NCBI GenBank assembly: GCA_031180825.1
Contig: JAPSLM010000004.1
Coordinates: 147,119 to 211,118 of the forward strand
DNA length: 64,000 nucleotides
Reading direction: 5' to 3'
Source of the DNA: Paenibacillus sp.
GTDB taxonomy: Bacteria > Bacillota > Bacilli > Paenibacillales > NBRC-103111
Positions 53,865 through 62,843 of the stretch are shown here, one piece after another. The position numbers and the translations under genes were made by a program. Under the pieces are notes generated by a model. It saw nothing but the letters and a program-made list of their open reading frames with translations. It was not told the DNA's origin and did not search any database. Each line of letters opens with the position of its first letter. The first letter of the stretch is position 1.

Positions 53865-54176
53865 ATGTACGCAATTATTGAAACTGGCGGTAAACAGTAC
53901 AAAGTCCAAGAGGGCGATGTTCTTTACATCGAAAAACTCGAAGCAGGCGAAGGCGAAGCGGTAACGTTTGACCGCGTATTGGCCGTATCCGGCGCTAACG
54001 GTTTGGTGGTAGGCGCTCCGGTCGTTTCCGGCGCTTCTGTATCGGGTAAAGTTGAAAAGCATGGCAAAGGCAAGAAAATCATCGTTTACAAGTACAAAGC
54101 GAAGAAAAACTATCGCCGCAAGCAAGGCCATCGTCAACCTTACACTAAAGTTGTGATCGAAAAGATCCAAGCGTAA
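53865..54176 (+). CDS. rplU: 50S ribosomal protein bL21
   Basis: Large-subunit protein of 103 residues that binds 23S rRNA. The start [24 protein letters not shown] and the end [22 protein letters not shown] are diagnostic. ATG 53865 has GAGGAGGTG upstream. It is the first gene of rplU-prp-rpmA, under the L21 leader. Confidence 0.99.
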   Translation: MYAIIETGGKQYKVQEGDVLYIEKLEAGEGEAVTFDRVLAVSGANGLVVGAPVVSGASVSGKVEKHGKGKKIIVYKYKAKKNYRRKQGHRQPYTKVVIEKIQA

Positions 54177-54181
54177 GAGCC

Positions 54182-54520
54182 ATGATTCGGGTCGTGATTA
54201 CACGGGGACCGGGCAGGCGGATTGAGCGTTTTGCCGTTGACGGACATGCGCAATACGACGAACCGGGCAAGGACATTGTCTGTGCCGGCGTCTCTGCCGT
54301 TACCGTGGGAACGGTAAACGCCGTCGAAACGCTGACGGGGATTCAGCTTGGAACGCGCATGAAGCACGGGCTGCTTCAAGTCAAGATTCCGGGGGAGCTC
54401 GAAGCGGAGATCGACGAAAAAGTTCAGCTGCTGCTGGAAAGCATGGTCGTCATGCTGAAATCTATTGAACAATCGTATGGTGCATATATAGCGATGCAAG
54501 ATACATCATCATTCGAGTAA
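54182..54520 (+). CDS. prp: ribosomal-processing cysteine protease Prp
   Basis: Essential protease that removes the N-terminal extension of bL27 in Firmicutes. It is 112 residues; the catalytic pair His22 (VDGHAQYD) and Cys34 (DIVCAGVSA) sit at exactly the positions known from Staphylococcus Prp. It lies between rplU and rpmA, five bases after rplU. The target motif is present in the neighbouring L27. Confidence 0.95.
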   Translation: MIRVVITRGPGRRIERFAVDGHAQYDEPGKDIVCAGVSAVTVGTVNAVETLTGIQLGTRMKHGLLQVKIPGELEAEIDEKVQLLLESMVVMLKSIEQSYGAYIAMQDTSSFE

Positions 54521-54534
54521 GGAGGTAGACAGAC

Positions 54535-54846
54535 ATGTTGCAATTGAATCTTCAGTTGTTCGCATCCAAAAAGGGTGTAGGTTCCACGAAGAACGGCCGT
54601 GACAGTATTGCGAAGCGCCTTGGCGTTAAGCGTGCCGACGGTCAAAAAGTGACGGCAGGAAGCATCCTCGTTCGTCAACGCGGAACGAAAATTCACCCGG
54701 GCAACAACGTGGGAATCGGCTCGGACGATACGCTTTTTGCTAAGATCGAAGGCGTTGTGAAATTCGAACGTTTAGGCCGCGATCGTAAGAAAGTGAGCGT
54801 CTACCCTGTGTCGGCTGCTCCTGTAGCCGCAGCAGTGGAAGTTTAA
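54535..54846 (+). CDS. rpmA: 50S ribosomal protein bL27 with cleavable N-terminal extension
   Basis: Protein of 103 residues at the peptidyl-transferase centre. It begins [21 protein letters not shown]; Prp is expected to cut after LQLF to expose [17 protein letters not shown] and [14 protein letters not shown] are family signatures. ATG 54535 follows AAGGAGG. A terminator closes the operon. Confidence 0.99.
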   Translation: MLQLNLQLFASKKGVGSTKNGRDSIAKRLGVKRADGQKVTAGSILVRQRGTKIHPGNNVGIGSDDTLFAKIEGVVKFERLGRDRKKVSVYPVSAAPVAAAVEV

Positions 54847-54864
54847 TTCCCATCATCAACGTCC

Positions 54865-54902
54865 AAACCCCTGGCGAACGATGCTCGCCGGGGTTTTTTC
54901 TT
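54865..54902 (+). terminator. intrinsic terminator after rpmA
   Basis: AAACCCCTGGCGA (54865-54877) pairs with TCGCCGGGGTTT (54885-54896) with one bulge; a T-run follows. Confidence 0.88.
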
Positions 54903-55008
54903 AGTTCCGACCGGAATATTTTGTAAGTTGTTGGAGGGCTCCGTGAATTTTCCCGCACGGCGTGCTATACTGATAGGATAAGGACGAACCGGAACGGAGA
55001 GGGTAAGC

Positions 55009-55644
55009 GTGACGTCGAACGCACAAGGTCGTACCAATGATGTACAATTATACGATGGGGCGAAGCCGGTGACGGCGCTAGAGGCCTTGCTTGATGGGCC
55101 GGATTCGGACGTTCGTTTGCTTCGATTATTCAATCATTACCGGCATGACTGGATGAACGATATCCAAATTTTGATGGGCTACGTGCAGTTGAAAAAGTAT
55201 GATAAATTGCTCCCGCTCATGGAAAAAATAAAAGAGAAGGTCAGGCAGGAAAGCTACGTGTCCAAGCTCGGAATTCCTTCCTTGATCGTGCATCTGCTAA
55301 CCTTTCAGGCGGAAGTTAAAGAGCTGCGTCTTGAGATGGCGCTGGAAGAAGAAATCCACCTGCAGGAGCTTGTGGAGCCGCAGGAAGCGGCCGATGCCGT
55401 TATCGCGATGCTCGCTTTGTTCAGGGAAGAAGCCGGCGACTCCAAAGACGAAGAGAACGTTCTTGAATTGCGGCTGGTCCGGATAAAAGAACGTTTGAAG
55501 CTCATGGCCCGATATGAAGGGAGCTATGCCGTACAGCGGCTGCAGCGTAAAGAAAGAGCGTTTCAGGAAACCCACGAGGGCTTGGAAACATATTACAGCG
55601 AACATACGGCCGTGTGGACGTTATGGTGGTCCTACCGGCATTGA
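55009..55644 (+). CDS. spo0B: sporulation phosphotransferase Spo0B-like
   Basis: Phosphorelay protein that passes phosphate from Spo0F to Spo0A. The phospho-accepting histidine is His46 in HYRHDWMNDIQILMGY (family RHDWMN). A two-helix dimer domain and a degenerate kinase-like C-domain follow. It is 211 residues, close to the B. subtilis length. GTG 55009 follows GGAGAGGG. Its place between rpmA and obg is the Bacillus arrangement, which confirms the name. Confidence 0.9.
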   Translation: MTSNAQGRTNDVQLYDGAKPVTALEALLDGPDSDVRLLRLFNHYRHDWMNDIQILMGYVQLKKYDKLLPLMEKIKEKVRQESYVSKLGIPSLIVHLLTFQAEVKELRLEMALEEEIHLQELVEPQEAADAVIAMLALFREEAGDSKDEENVLELRLVRIKERLKLMARYEGSYAVQRLQRKERAFQETHEGLETYYSEHTAVWTLWWSYRH

Positions 55645-55665
55645 TACATAAAGAGGGTGAACCTG

Positions 55666-56967
55666 ATGTTTGTAGACAAGGCGAAAATTTATGTTAAAGG
55701 CGGAGACGGGGGCGACGGTCTGGTTGCTTTCCGGCGAGAGAAGTACGTTCCCGAGGGCGGACCGGCCGGAGGTGACGGCGGCGACGGCGGCGACGTCATT
55801 TTCCGTGTGGACGAAGGATTGCGCACGCTGGTGGATTTTCGTTACCAGAAGCACTTTAAGGCGCAGCGCGGCGAAAAGGGCCGCAATAAAAGCCAGCACG
55901 GGGCGAATGCGGATGATATGATCGTACGGGTCCCGCCGGGAACCGTCGTGATCGACGACGATACGCAGGAAATCATTGCCGATCTGACCCGTCACGGTCA
56001 GGAAGTGGTCGTGGCCAAGGGCGGACGGGGAGGCCGCGGCAATACCCGGTTTGCGACACCGAACAACCCGGCTCCGGAAATTGCCGAGAACGGGGAGGAA
56101 GGCGTCGAACGCTGGGTTATCCTTGAGCTGAAGGTCATGGCGGATGTCGGCCTGGTCGGCTTTCCGTCCGTAGGGAAATCGACGCTGTTGTCCGTTGTGT
56201 CCGGCGCCAAGCCGAAGATCGGGGCGTATCACTTTACGACATTGACTCCGAATTTGGGAGTGGTTGAAGTAGGCGACGGGCGCAGCTTCGTCATGGCGGA
56301 TTTGCCCGGTTTGATCGAAGGGGCCCATGAAGGAGTAGGCTTGGGTCACGAATTTTTGCGGCATGTCGAGCGGACGCGGATCATCGTTCACGTGGTGGAC
56401 ATGGCGGCGACCGAGGGGCGCGATCCGTTTGAAGACTGGGTAAAAATCAATGACGAGCTGAAGCTGTATAACGCAAAGCTGGAAGAACGGCCGCAGATCG
56501 TAGCCGCCAATAAGATGGACATGCCCGGTGCGGACGAGCAGCTTGCCGAATTTAAGCGCAAGCTTGCCGAAATAGGCAAAGAAGTGGACATTTACCCGAT
56601 TTCCGCTCTTTCCCGGACCGGCGTTCAAGAGCTATTGTACAAAGTCGCCGATAAGCTGGCAGCCATTCCGGAGATGCCGCTGGTAGACGAACTGGTCGAA
56701 CTGTCGGAACGCAAAGTATACCGCCTGGAAGCCGAGGAAGGCGAGGACTTCACGATTCGTCGGGAAAACGACGTCTTTGTTGTCGACAGCCCGAGCATTG
56801 AAAAGCTGATTAAGCGGACCAATTTCAGCACCCATGAATCGGTGATGCGTTTTGCGCGCATTTTGCGGAAGAAGGGCGTCGATCAAGCGCTGCGCGAACG
56901 CGGGGCGAAGGACGGCCAGACGATTCGCATCGGGGATTTTGAATTTGAGTTCGTAGAACAAGAATAG
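55666..56967 (+). CDS. obg: GTPase Obg (ObgE)
   Basis: Ribosome-linked GTPase needed for growth and, in Bacillus, for sporulation and the stress response. The glycine-rich Obg fold is at the N-terminus ([28 protein letters not shown]...[12 protein letters not shown]). The G domain has [24 protein letters not shown] and NKMDMPG. A C-terminal OCT domain covers about 360-433. It is 433 residues. ATG 55666 fits the family start, with AAAGAGGG nine bases upstream; GTG 55657 is in frame. Confidence 0.97.
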   Translation: MFVDKAKIYVKGGDGGDGLVAFRREKYVPEGGPAGGDGGDGGDVIFRVDEGLRTLVDFRYQKHFKAQRGEKGRNKSQHGANADDMIVRVPPGTVVIDDDTQEIIADLTRHGQEVVVAKGGRGGRGNTRFATPNNPAPEIAENGEEGVERWVILELKVMADVGLVGFPSVGKSTLLSVVSGAKPKIGAYHFTTLTPNLGVVEVGDGRSFVMADLPGLIEGAHEGVGLGHEFLRHVERTRIIVHVVDMAATEGRDPFEDWVKINDELKLYNAKLEERPQIVAANKMDMPGADEQLAEFKRKLAEIGKEVDIYPISALSRTGVQELLYKVADKLAAIPEMPLVDELVELSERKVYRLEAEEGEDFTIRRENDVFVVDSPSIEKLIKRTNFSTHESVMRFARILRKKGVDQALRERGAKDGQTIRIGDFEFEFVEQE

Positions 56968-57093
56968 AAATGGAAAACATCAATCGAACGTGTGATAAAC
57001 ATGTGAGGTTGGTGTTTTTATTTTTGCCAAAAGGGCGCTCATCATGGGCGCCCTCAATCATTCGGCTGCGGGAACAAGGGAACAAAATCAAAA

Positions 57094-57597
57094 TCAAACT
57101 TGCTGCGGGTCGATGAGCTGCGTCCAATGCACGGCAGAGTTTCCGGCTTCGTCATAGCCCGCCGTCCCTACCCACATATGGGGATTCGGCCCTTCGGTAA
57201 AGTAATGCTCCAGCAGCTTGCGGAAAATAAACGGGATGTCGCGGTGGAGCACCTGATGGCGCGGAATCCAATGCAGCTCCCCCTCGTCGGTCGGGACGAC
57301 GTCCCTTTTCAAGGCTTCGGCCGTGTAGATAAACTGCTGGCGCACCTCCTGCTGGTTGAGGCGTATCAAGATGTACTGCAGCCGCAGATTCGCGATATGC
57401 TCCGCCAGCAGTCCGGTTTCCTCGTGGATTTCCCGAAGCACCGCGGCCGCCGGATCTCCGATTTCATGCGGCTCCAGATGTCCGCCCACAGACGCCCACA
57501 AGCCGGGGGACAGCGTCCGGTTAGGGGAACGCTTCATCATGAGCATATCGTTTCCGTGAAATAAGATAGCCGTAGCCATCAAACGCGCTCGTATCAA
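57094..57597 (-). CDS. Nudix hydrolase
   Basis: Pyrophosphohydrolase of 167 residues acting on a nucleotide-type substrate that cannot be named. The Nudix box is GGHLEPHEIGDPAAAVLREIHEETGL, with a two-residue insertion relative to GX5EX7REUXEEXGU. TTG 57597 has GGAGAGGAC upstream; ATG 57579 is an in-frame alternative. It is on the opposite strand to the flanking operons, so it is a single-gene unit. A weak AGGGCGC/GCGCCCT hairpin between it and obg has no T-run. Confidence 0.9.
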   Translation of the reverse strand: MIRARLMATAILFHGNDMLMMKRSPNRTLSPGLWASVGGHLEPHEIGDPAAAVLREIHEETGLLAEHIANLRLQYILIRLNQQEVRQQFIYTAEALKRDVVPTDEGELHWIPRHQVLHRDIPFIFRKLLEHYFTEGPNPHMWVGTAGYDEAGNSAVHWTQLIDPQQV

Positions 57598-57671
57598 GCT
57601 TTGTCCTCTCCTTTATGCTTTACGCGGGTTTAATGAATACCACTTTATCACAAAACGATGAAAAAAGCCTA

Positions 57672-57701
57672 TTGCGGGAAGTCTTCGCTTTGCGCTATAA
57701 T
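57672..57701 (+). promoter_or_regulatory. sigma-A promoter of the pheB-hom operon
   Basis: TTGCGG (57672-57677), an 18-bp spacer and a perfect TATAAT (57696-57701), 45 bp before pheB. Confidence 0.65.
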
Positions 57702-57746
57702 GTCCACTAGGTAAAAACAATCGTCTTTTTAGAGAGGACTGTTACA

Positions 57747-58220
57747 GTGCCGGAAAAACAAGCCGTTCAGGATAGCCGGATCGGGACGGAACGCTACTTT
57801 TTGGTGCGTGAAGATATACTGCCCGAGGCGCTGGTTAAGACGGTACAGGCCAAAGAGCTGCTGGCCCGCGGAGAGGTGAAAACGATTCACGAAGCGGTGG
57901 AGCAGGTGGAGCTGAGCCGAAGCGCTTTTTACAAGTATAAGGACGGGATTTTCCCGCTCAGCAAGCTTGAACGGGAACGGATCGTGACGATCTCGATGGA
58001 TTTGGAGCATCGCCCGGCAATTTTGTCCCGGGTGCTCGCGATGATTGCGGGGCTGGAGGGCAACGTGCTGACGATTCACCAGACGATCCCGCTGCAGGGC
58101 GTAGCCAACGTTGTCATTTCGGTAGAAACGTCCATGATGGGCGAGAACGTCGCCTCGCTGCTCGACAAGCTGCGCAGCCAAGAAGGGGTAAGCCGGGCCG
58201 CTTTGGTGGGGCAAGGTTAG
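57747..58220 (+). CDS. pheB: ACT domain-containing protein PheB (UPF0735)
   Basis: 157 residues. An N-terminal helix-turn-helix-like part (TIHEAVEQVELSRSAFYKYKDGIFP) is followed by a C-terminal ACT domain (VTISMDLEHRPAILSRVLAMIAGLEGNVLTIHQ). The ACT fold suggests amino-acid binding; the role in phenylalanine metabolism is inferred from its place before pheA in Bacillus. GTG 57747 follows AGAGAGGAC. Here hom-thrC-thrB are placed between pheB and pheA. Confidence 0.9.
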   Translation: MPEKQAVQDSRIGTERYFLVREDILPEALVKTVQAKELLARGEVKTIHEAVEQVELSRSAFYKYKDGIFPLSKLERERIVTISMDLEHRPAILSRVLAMIAGLEGNVLTIHQTIPLQGVANVVISVETSMMGENVASLLDKLRSQEGVSRAALVGQG

Positions 58221-58273
58221 AACTAAAGTTTGGGACAACTACTTTATGCACTACTACAATCAGGAGGAACCCT

Positions 58274-59560
58274 ATGAAACCGGTCAAAGTTGGATTACTC
58301 GGTCTCGGTACGGTCGGTACCGGGGTCGTTCGCATCGTGGAAGCACATCAGCATGATTTGATGAGCCAATCGGGCTCGCCGATCGAGATCGTTAAGATTT
58401 TGGTACAGGACAAAAACAAAGCCCGCAATATCAGCGTTTCGCCGGAGATGCTGACGGAAAATCCATGGGAGATCATCGAGGACCCGGAGATCGACGTCAT
58501 CGTCGAAGTGATGGGCGGCATCGAGCTGACGAAGCAGCTGATGCTCGGCGCGCTGGAACGGGGCAAGCACATCGTTACGGCAAACAAAGATCTGATGGCG
58601 CTGCACGGCCCGGAAATTATGGCAAAGGCTGCCGAAAAAGGCTGCGACGTTTTCTACGAAGCAAGCGTAGCCGGCGGCATCCCGATCATCCGCACGTTGA
58701 TCGAAGGCTTTTCGTCCGACCGGATTACGAAGATCATGGGGATCGTCAACGGTACGACCAATTATATTTTGACGAAAATGAGCCAGGAAGGCGCGGCTTA
58801 CGCCGATGTGCTGAAGGAAGCGCAGGAGCTCGGCTATGCCGAAGCCGATCCGACCTCCGATGTTGAAGGCTTCGATGCGGCGCGGAAGATGACGATTCTC
58901 GGCACGCTTGGCTTTCACGCCAACGTTGCGCTGGCCGATGTGGAAGTGAAGGGCATCTCCGGCGTAACGAAAGAGGATATTGCGTACGGCAAACGATTGG
59001 GGTATGAGGTCAAGCTGCTGGGCATCGCGGAGCGTCAGGACGAGCATATCAGCGTCAGCGTTCAACCGACGATGGTAAAGACATCGCATCCGCTCGCTTC
59101 CGTCAACGGGGTGTTCAACGCCGTCTATGTGCACGGAGAAGCGGTGGGCGAGACGATGTTTTACGGCCCCGGCGCGGGTGAGATGCCGACGGCAACGTCG
59201 GTTGTGGCCGACCTTGTCGCTGTCGTCCGCAACCTGAATCTTGGCGTGAACGGCCGCCGCGGGTTCATCCCGTACAAAGAGAAGAAGCTGAAAACCGACG
59301 AGCAGATCGCTTCGAAAAACTTCATCCTGCTTCATGTGGCAGACAAAGCGGGCGTGCTTGCCCAAATCACGCAAGTGTTCGCAGAGTACGGGGTTAGCCT
59401 GGAATCGGTTCTACAGCATCCGAACGCGACGAATCCGCTTGCCGAAATCATCATCATCACCCACGACGCCAACAAGGCGGCGATGAACAAAGTGCTCAAG
59501 CAATTCGAAGCCATGGACGTCGTTCATGCGATCAAAAGCGTATACCGAGTGGAGGGCTAA
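58274..59560 (+). CDS. hom: homoserine dehydrogenase
   Basis: Reduces aspartate semialdehyde to homoserine, the branch point to threonine and methionine. [18 protein letters not shown] is the NAD(P) site. [14 protein letters not shown] and [14 protein letters not shown] follow. The catalytic [19 protein letters not shown] carries the active-site Asp/Lys region. A C-terminal ACT domain ([27 protein letters not shown]) is the site of threonine feedback in this family. It is 428 residues. ATG 58274 follows AGGAGG. It is the first of hom-thrC-thrB-pheA. Confidence 0.98.
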   Translation: MKPVKVGLLGLGTVGTGVVRIVEAHQHDLMSQSGSPIEIVKILVQDKNKARNISVSPEMLTENPWEIIEDPEIDVIVEVMGGIELTKQLMLGALERGKHIVTANKDLMALHGPEIMAKAAEKGCDVFYEASVAGGIPIIRTLIEGFSSDRITKIMGIVNGTTNYILTKMSQEGAAYADVLKEAQELGYAEADPTSDVEGFDAARKMTILGTLGFHANVALADVEVKGISGVTKEDIAYGKRLGYEVKLLGIAERQDEHISVSVQPTMVKTSHPLASVNGVFNAVYVHGEAVGETMFYGPGAGEMPTATSVVADLVAVVRNLNLGVNGRRGFIPYKEKKLKTDEQIASKNFILLHVADKAGVLAQITQVFAEYGVSLESVLQHPNATNPLAEIIIITHDANKAAMNKVLKQFEAMDVVHAIKSVYRVEG

Positions 59561-59565
59561 TCGAA

Positions 59566-60627
59566 ATGAGATACATGGGACTGCTGCAGACCTATAAACA
59601 ATACTTGCCGGTAAACGACAACACGCCGCTGCTCACCCTGCAGGAAGGCAACACGCCGCTCGTCCGCGCGGAGAATTTGTCGAACGAGCTCGACCTCGAC
59701 ATTTATTTCAAATATGAGGGCTTGAACCCGACCGGCTCGTTCAAAGACCGCGGGATGGTTATGGCCGTGGCGAAGGCGATGGAAGAGGGCAGCCGCACGA
59801 TTATGTGCGCCTCCACAGGCAATACGTCGGCGGCGGCAGCCGCTTATGCGGCGCGCGGCGGGCTGAACTGCATCGTGCTTATCCCGAACAACAATATCGC
59901 GCTCGGCAAGCTGGCTCAGGCGATTATTTACGGCGCCAAGGTCATTGCGATCGAAGGAAACTTCGACCGTGCGCTTGAGATCGTTCGCGAAATTACAGCC
60001 AAGCATCCGATCACGCTGGTGAACTCCGTCAATCCGTTCCGGATTGAGGGCCAGAAGACGGCGGCGTTCGAGGTGTGCGACCAGCTGGGCAAGGCGCCGG
60101 ACTATCTGGCGATTCCTGTAGGTAATGCCGGCAACATTACCGCTTATTGGAAAGGCTTCAAGGAGTACTACGAGAATGGCAAATCGAAGTCGCTGCCGAA
60201 AATGATCGGCTTCGAAGCGGAGGGTGCTGCGGCTATCGTGCGCGGCGAACCGATCCCGAACCCGGAAACGATCGCGACGGCGATCCGCATTGGCAACCCG
60301 GCCACTTGGAAGGGTGCGGAAGCGGCAGCCAAAGATTCCAGCGGTCAAATCAATTTCGTGACGGACGAGCAGATTTTGCAGGCTTACAATACGATTGCCG
60401 CGCGCGAAGGGATCTTTGCCGAGCCGGCTTCGGCGGCTTCGATCGCCGGCGTCATGAAGCTGAAGAGCGAAGGCTATTTCGAGAAGGGCCAATCCGTCGT
60501 TTGCGTGCTGACGGGACACGGTCTCAAAGATCCTAACATCGCGATCAAGAGCGTCAGCGCGGAGCCGATGGTTGTACAAGACTCCGAAGAAGCGGTCATG
60601 GAAGCGATCCGCAAGCTTGAAGGTTAG
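59566..60627 (+). CDS. thrC: threonine synthase
   Basis: PLP enzyme that converts phosphohomoserine to threonine. The PLP lysine is in [36 protein letters not shown] and [15 protein letters not shown] bind the phosphate and cofactor. It is 353 residues, the Bacillus-type short form. ATG 59566 is five bases after hom with GGAGGG nine bases upstream. Confidence 0.97.
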   Translation: MRYMGLLQTYKQYLPVNDNTPLLTLQEGNTPLVRAENLSNELDLDIYFKYEGLNPTGSFKDRGMVMAVAKAMEEGSRTIMCASTGNTSAAAAAYAARGGLNCIVLIPNNNIALGKLAQAIIYGAKVIAIEGNFDRALEIVREITAKHPITLVNSVNPFRIEGQKTAAFEVCDQLGKAPDYLAIPVGNAGNITAYWKGFKEYYENGKSKSLPKMIGFEAEGAAAIVRGEPIPNPETIATAIRIGNPATWKGAEAAAKDSSGQINFVTDEQILQAYNTIAAREGIFAEPASAASIAGVMKLKSEGYFEKGQSVVCVLTGHGLKDPNIAIKSVSAEPMVVQDSEEAVMEAIRKLEG

Positions 60628-60643
60628 GGGCGTCACGGTAACC

Positions 60644-61624
60644 ATGGAGAAAAGCGGCAGGAGAGTGCGCGTCAAGGTGCCGGCCAGCACGGCCAACCTC
60701 GGCCCTGGGTTCGATACGCTGGGAATGGCATTGAATTTGTATGCCTGGATTGAGATGGGGCTTGCCGAGACGACGCGGATCGAGCTATACGGCGACCAGA
60801 TGACCGGCGTGCCCGCGGATAAGAGCAATCTCATTTATAAAGTTGCTCAAATGGTGTTCGAGCGGGCGGGCATTCGTCATCCGGAGCTCTACATTGCGAT
60901 GTACAGCGATATTCCGTTGACGCGCGGCCTCGGCAGCAGCGCTTCGGCAATTGTCGGCGCGCTGGCTGCGGCTAACGCGCTGATCGATCGTCCGTTTACC
61001 GACGATGATTTGTTTCAAATGGCGACGGAGCTGGAGCACCATCCCGACAATGTCGGGGCCTCGCTGTTTGGCGGCATTGTCGTCGCTTTCTGGGACGGCA
61101 AGCGGGCGGAGCATATTCGCGTCGAACCGCATGAACAGCTGGAAGTGCTGGTGGCGATCCCGCACTTCCAGCTGTCGACGGACAAGGCTCGCGGCGTGCT
61201 GCCGCGCGAGCAGAGCCTCGAAAACGCCGTCTTTAACGTCGGCCATTCGTCGGTGCTGGTCGCCGCCTTGTGCACCGGGCGGCTCGATATGATCGCGCGC
61301 GCCATGAAGGACGCGCTGCATCAGCCGTACCGGGCTCTGCTTGTGCCCGGGCTCGGCAAGATCCTCGCCGAAGCGACGGACCATGGCGCGCTCGGCGTCG
61401 CGCTTAGCGGCGCGGGTCCGACGATGCTGGCGCTAGTCGACCGCCGCAGCACCCGGAAGGCGGAGCTTGAGGCGTTCATGCGGGGAACGTTGAAGGAAGA
61501 GGGGATCGAGGCCACGACGATGTGGCTGAGTCCTGACAGAGCGGGGGTTCAGGCGCACCGATTGACCTCTGCGGAGAGCGGACGTACATTATTTGAAATG
61601 ATAAAGGGAGAGAACCGGGCATGA
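60644..61624 (+). CDS. thrB: homoserine kinase
   Basis: GHMP-family kinase that phosphorylates homoserine. The ATP-binding motif is PLTRGLGSSASAIVGALAAAN. VKVPASTANLGPGFDTLGMAL starts the fold and LSGAGPTMLAL is the third motif. It is 326 residues. ATG 60644 is chosen as it matches the family start; the ribosome-binding site is weak (AGGGG 13 bases upstream). A longer frame from 60572 lies inside thrC. The stop overlaps the pheA start. Confidence 0.96.
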   Translation: MEKSGRRVRVKVPASTANLGPGFDTLGMALNLYAWIEMGLAETTRIELYGDQMTGVPADKSNLIYKVAQMVFERAGIRHPELYIAMYSDIPLTRGLGSSASAIVGALAAANALIDRPFTDDDLFQMATELEHHPDNVGASLFGGIVVAFWDGKRAEHIRVEPHEQLEVLVAIPHFQLSTDKARGVLPREQSLENAVFNVGHSSVLVAALCTGRLDMIARAMKDALHQPYRALLVPGLGKILAEATDHGALGVALSGAGPTMLALVDRRSTRKAELEAFMRGTLKEEGIEATTMWLSPDRAGVQAHRLTSAESGRTLFEMIKGENRA

Positions 61625-62505
61625 AGCGAATATCGCTCCTCGGACCTGGAACGTACACCGAAGAATCCGCACATCATTATCTTGGTCGGGACGCTTTTGA
61701 TTATGTAAACTACAAATTGATTGCGGATGTGTTCGAATCGACGGTAAACGGTGTGACCGATTACAGCGTAATTCCGATCGAGAATACGTTCGAAGGCTCA
61801 GTAAGCCTGCATATGGATTGGCTTGTGCACAATGTCGACCTGCCGATTCAGGCGGAATGGATTTACCCGATTTCGATCAATCTGCTGCGTTTGCCCGGCG
61901 GACCGGGCGGTTCGGACGATCTGGAGGCGGCTTGCGGTGCGATCCGCAAAATTTATTCACATGGGGTGACGCTGGCGCAGTGCCAGCAATTTCTGCGTAC
62001 GCATTTGCCCAATGTCGAGCTGGAGCCTGTCGGCAGCAACGGCGAGGCGGCGCGCATGGTCAGGGAGCTCGGCGATCCTGCTGCCGCTGCGCTTGCGCCG
62101 CTCGGCGCCGGGGCATTGTACGGGCTGGAAACGCTGGCGGCGGGTGTGCAGGATCATCAAAACAATTTTACGCGATTCGTACTGCTTGGCCACGAAAAGC
62201 CGCAGCTTAAAGAGACGGCCGACCGGAAAACGACCATCCTTGTCACGCTGCCGGAGGATTTCCCCGGCGCACTGCATCAGGTGCTCTCGGCGTTTGCCTG
62301 GAGGCGCATCAACTTGTCCAAAATCGAGTCCCGGCCGACGAAGAAGAAGCTGGGAAGCTATTTTTTTTACATCGACATCGAGGCTTCGATGGATTCCGTG
62401 CTGCTTCCTGCGGCTCTGCAAGAAATCGAGGCTATCGGCTGCCAAGTCCGGCTTATGGGCTGCTACCCTACGTTTTCTTACGGAACCGTAACGGCAAAAG
62501 TTTAG
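61621..62505 (+). CDS. pheA: prephenate dehydratase
   Basis: Converts prephenate to phenylpyruvate for phenylalanine synthesis. It is 294 residues. ISLLGPGTYTEESAHHYLG starts the fold. VIPIENTFEGSVSLHMDWL and the catalytic NNFTRFVLLGHEKP (Thr-Arg-Phe) follow. A C-terminal ACT domain with ESRPTKKKLGSYFFYIDIE should bind phenylalanine as a feedback signal. ATG 61621 overlaps the thrB stop (ATGA), so it is coupled. It ends the operon. Confidence 0.97.
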   Translation: MKRISLLGPGTYTEESAHHYLGRDAFDYVNYKLIADVFESTVNGVTDYSVIPIENTFEGSVSLHMDWLVHNVDLPIQAEWIYPISINLLRLPGGPGGSDDLEAACGAIRKIYSHGVTLAQCQQFLRTHLPNVELEPVGSNGEAARMVRELGDPAAAALAPLGAGALYGLETLAAGVQDHQNNFTRFVLLGHEKPQLKETADRKTTILVTLPEDFPGALHQVLSAFAWRRINLSKIESRPTKKKLGSYFFYIDIEASMDSVLLPAALQEIEAIGCQVRLMGCYPTFSYGTVTAKV

Positions 62506-62581
62506 CCGCTATGGCATAAGTCGTCTGCTGGATGTCGGCTTGTGACGAACGACAAGTTCAACATAAATCGGCAAAATCATG

Positions 62582-62611
62582 GAAATCCGCCCCGGCGGGT
62601 TTCTTTTTTTT
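62582..62611 (+). terminator. intrinsic terminator after pheA
   Basis: GAAATCCGC pairs with GCGGGTTTC (one G-T pair, CCCG loop), followed by T8. Confidence 0.88.
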
Positions 62612-62699
62612 GGAGTTTTGCCTAGACTTGGGAGATCGCGTTCCGTTGTGGATAATGAGAGATACCGTGAATCCGTACCATTTTTTTCGATTCGGATGG

Positions 62700-62726
62700 T
62701 CAAATGCCTACTTTGCTGCATAAACT
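62700..62726 (+). promoter_or_regulatory. possible sigma-E-type promoter of safA
   Basis: TCAAATG (62700-62706) and CATAAACT (62719-62726) partly match the -35 and -10 of mother-cell sigma-E, which drives safA in B. subtilis. The spacing is slightly short. Tentative. Confidence 0.3.
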
Positions 62727-62843
62727 GTAATGTCATTTTGTTCCGGAGCGCCAGCGGGCTTCGCGGAGCCGGTTCCGGGCCGGAAATCAAGCGGTTTTCT
62801 TAAGTCAATACGACTTCCGCACAACTTGAAGGAGGTTTAGGCA

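Noticed and set aside
55621..56628. 335-codon minus-strand frame inside obg
   Set aside because: Shadow ORF; the glycine-rich Obg fold is clear on the plus strand.
57032..57054. Terminator between obg and the Nudix gene
   Set aside because: AGGGCGC/GCGCCCT hairpin exists but has no T-run on either strand.
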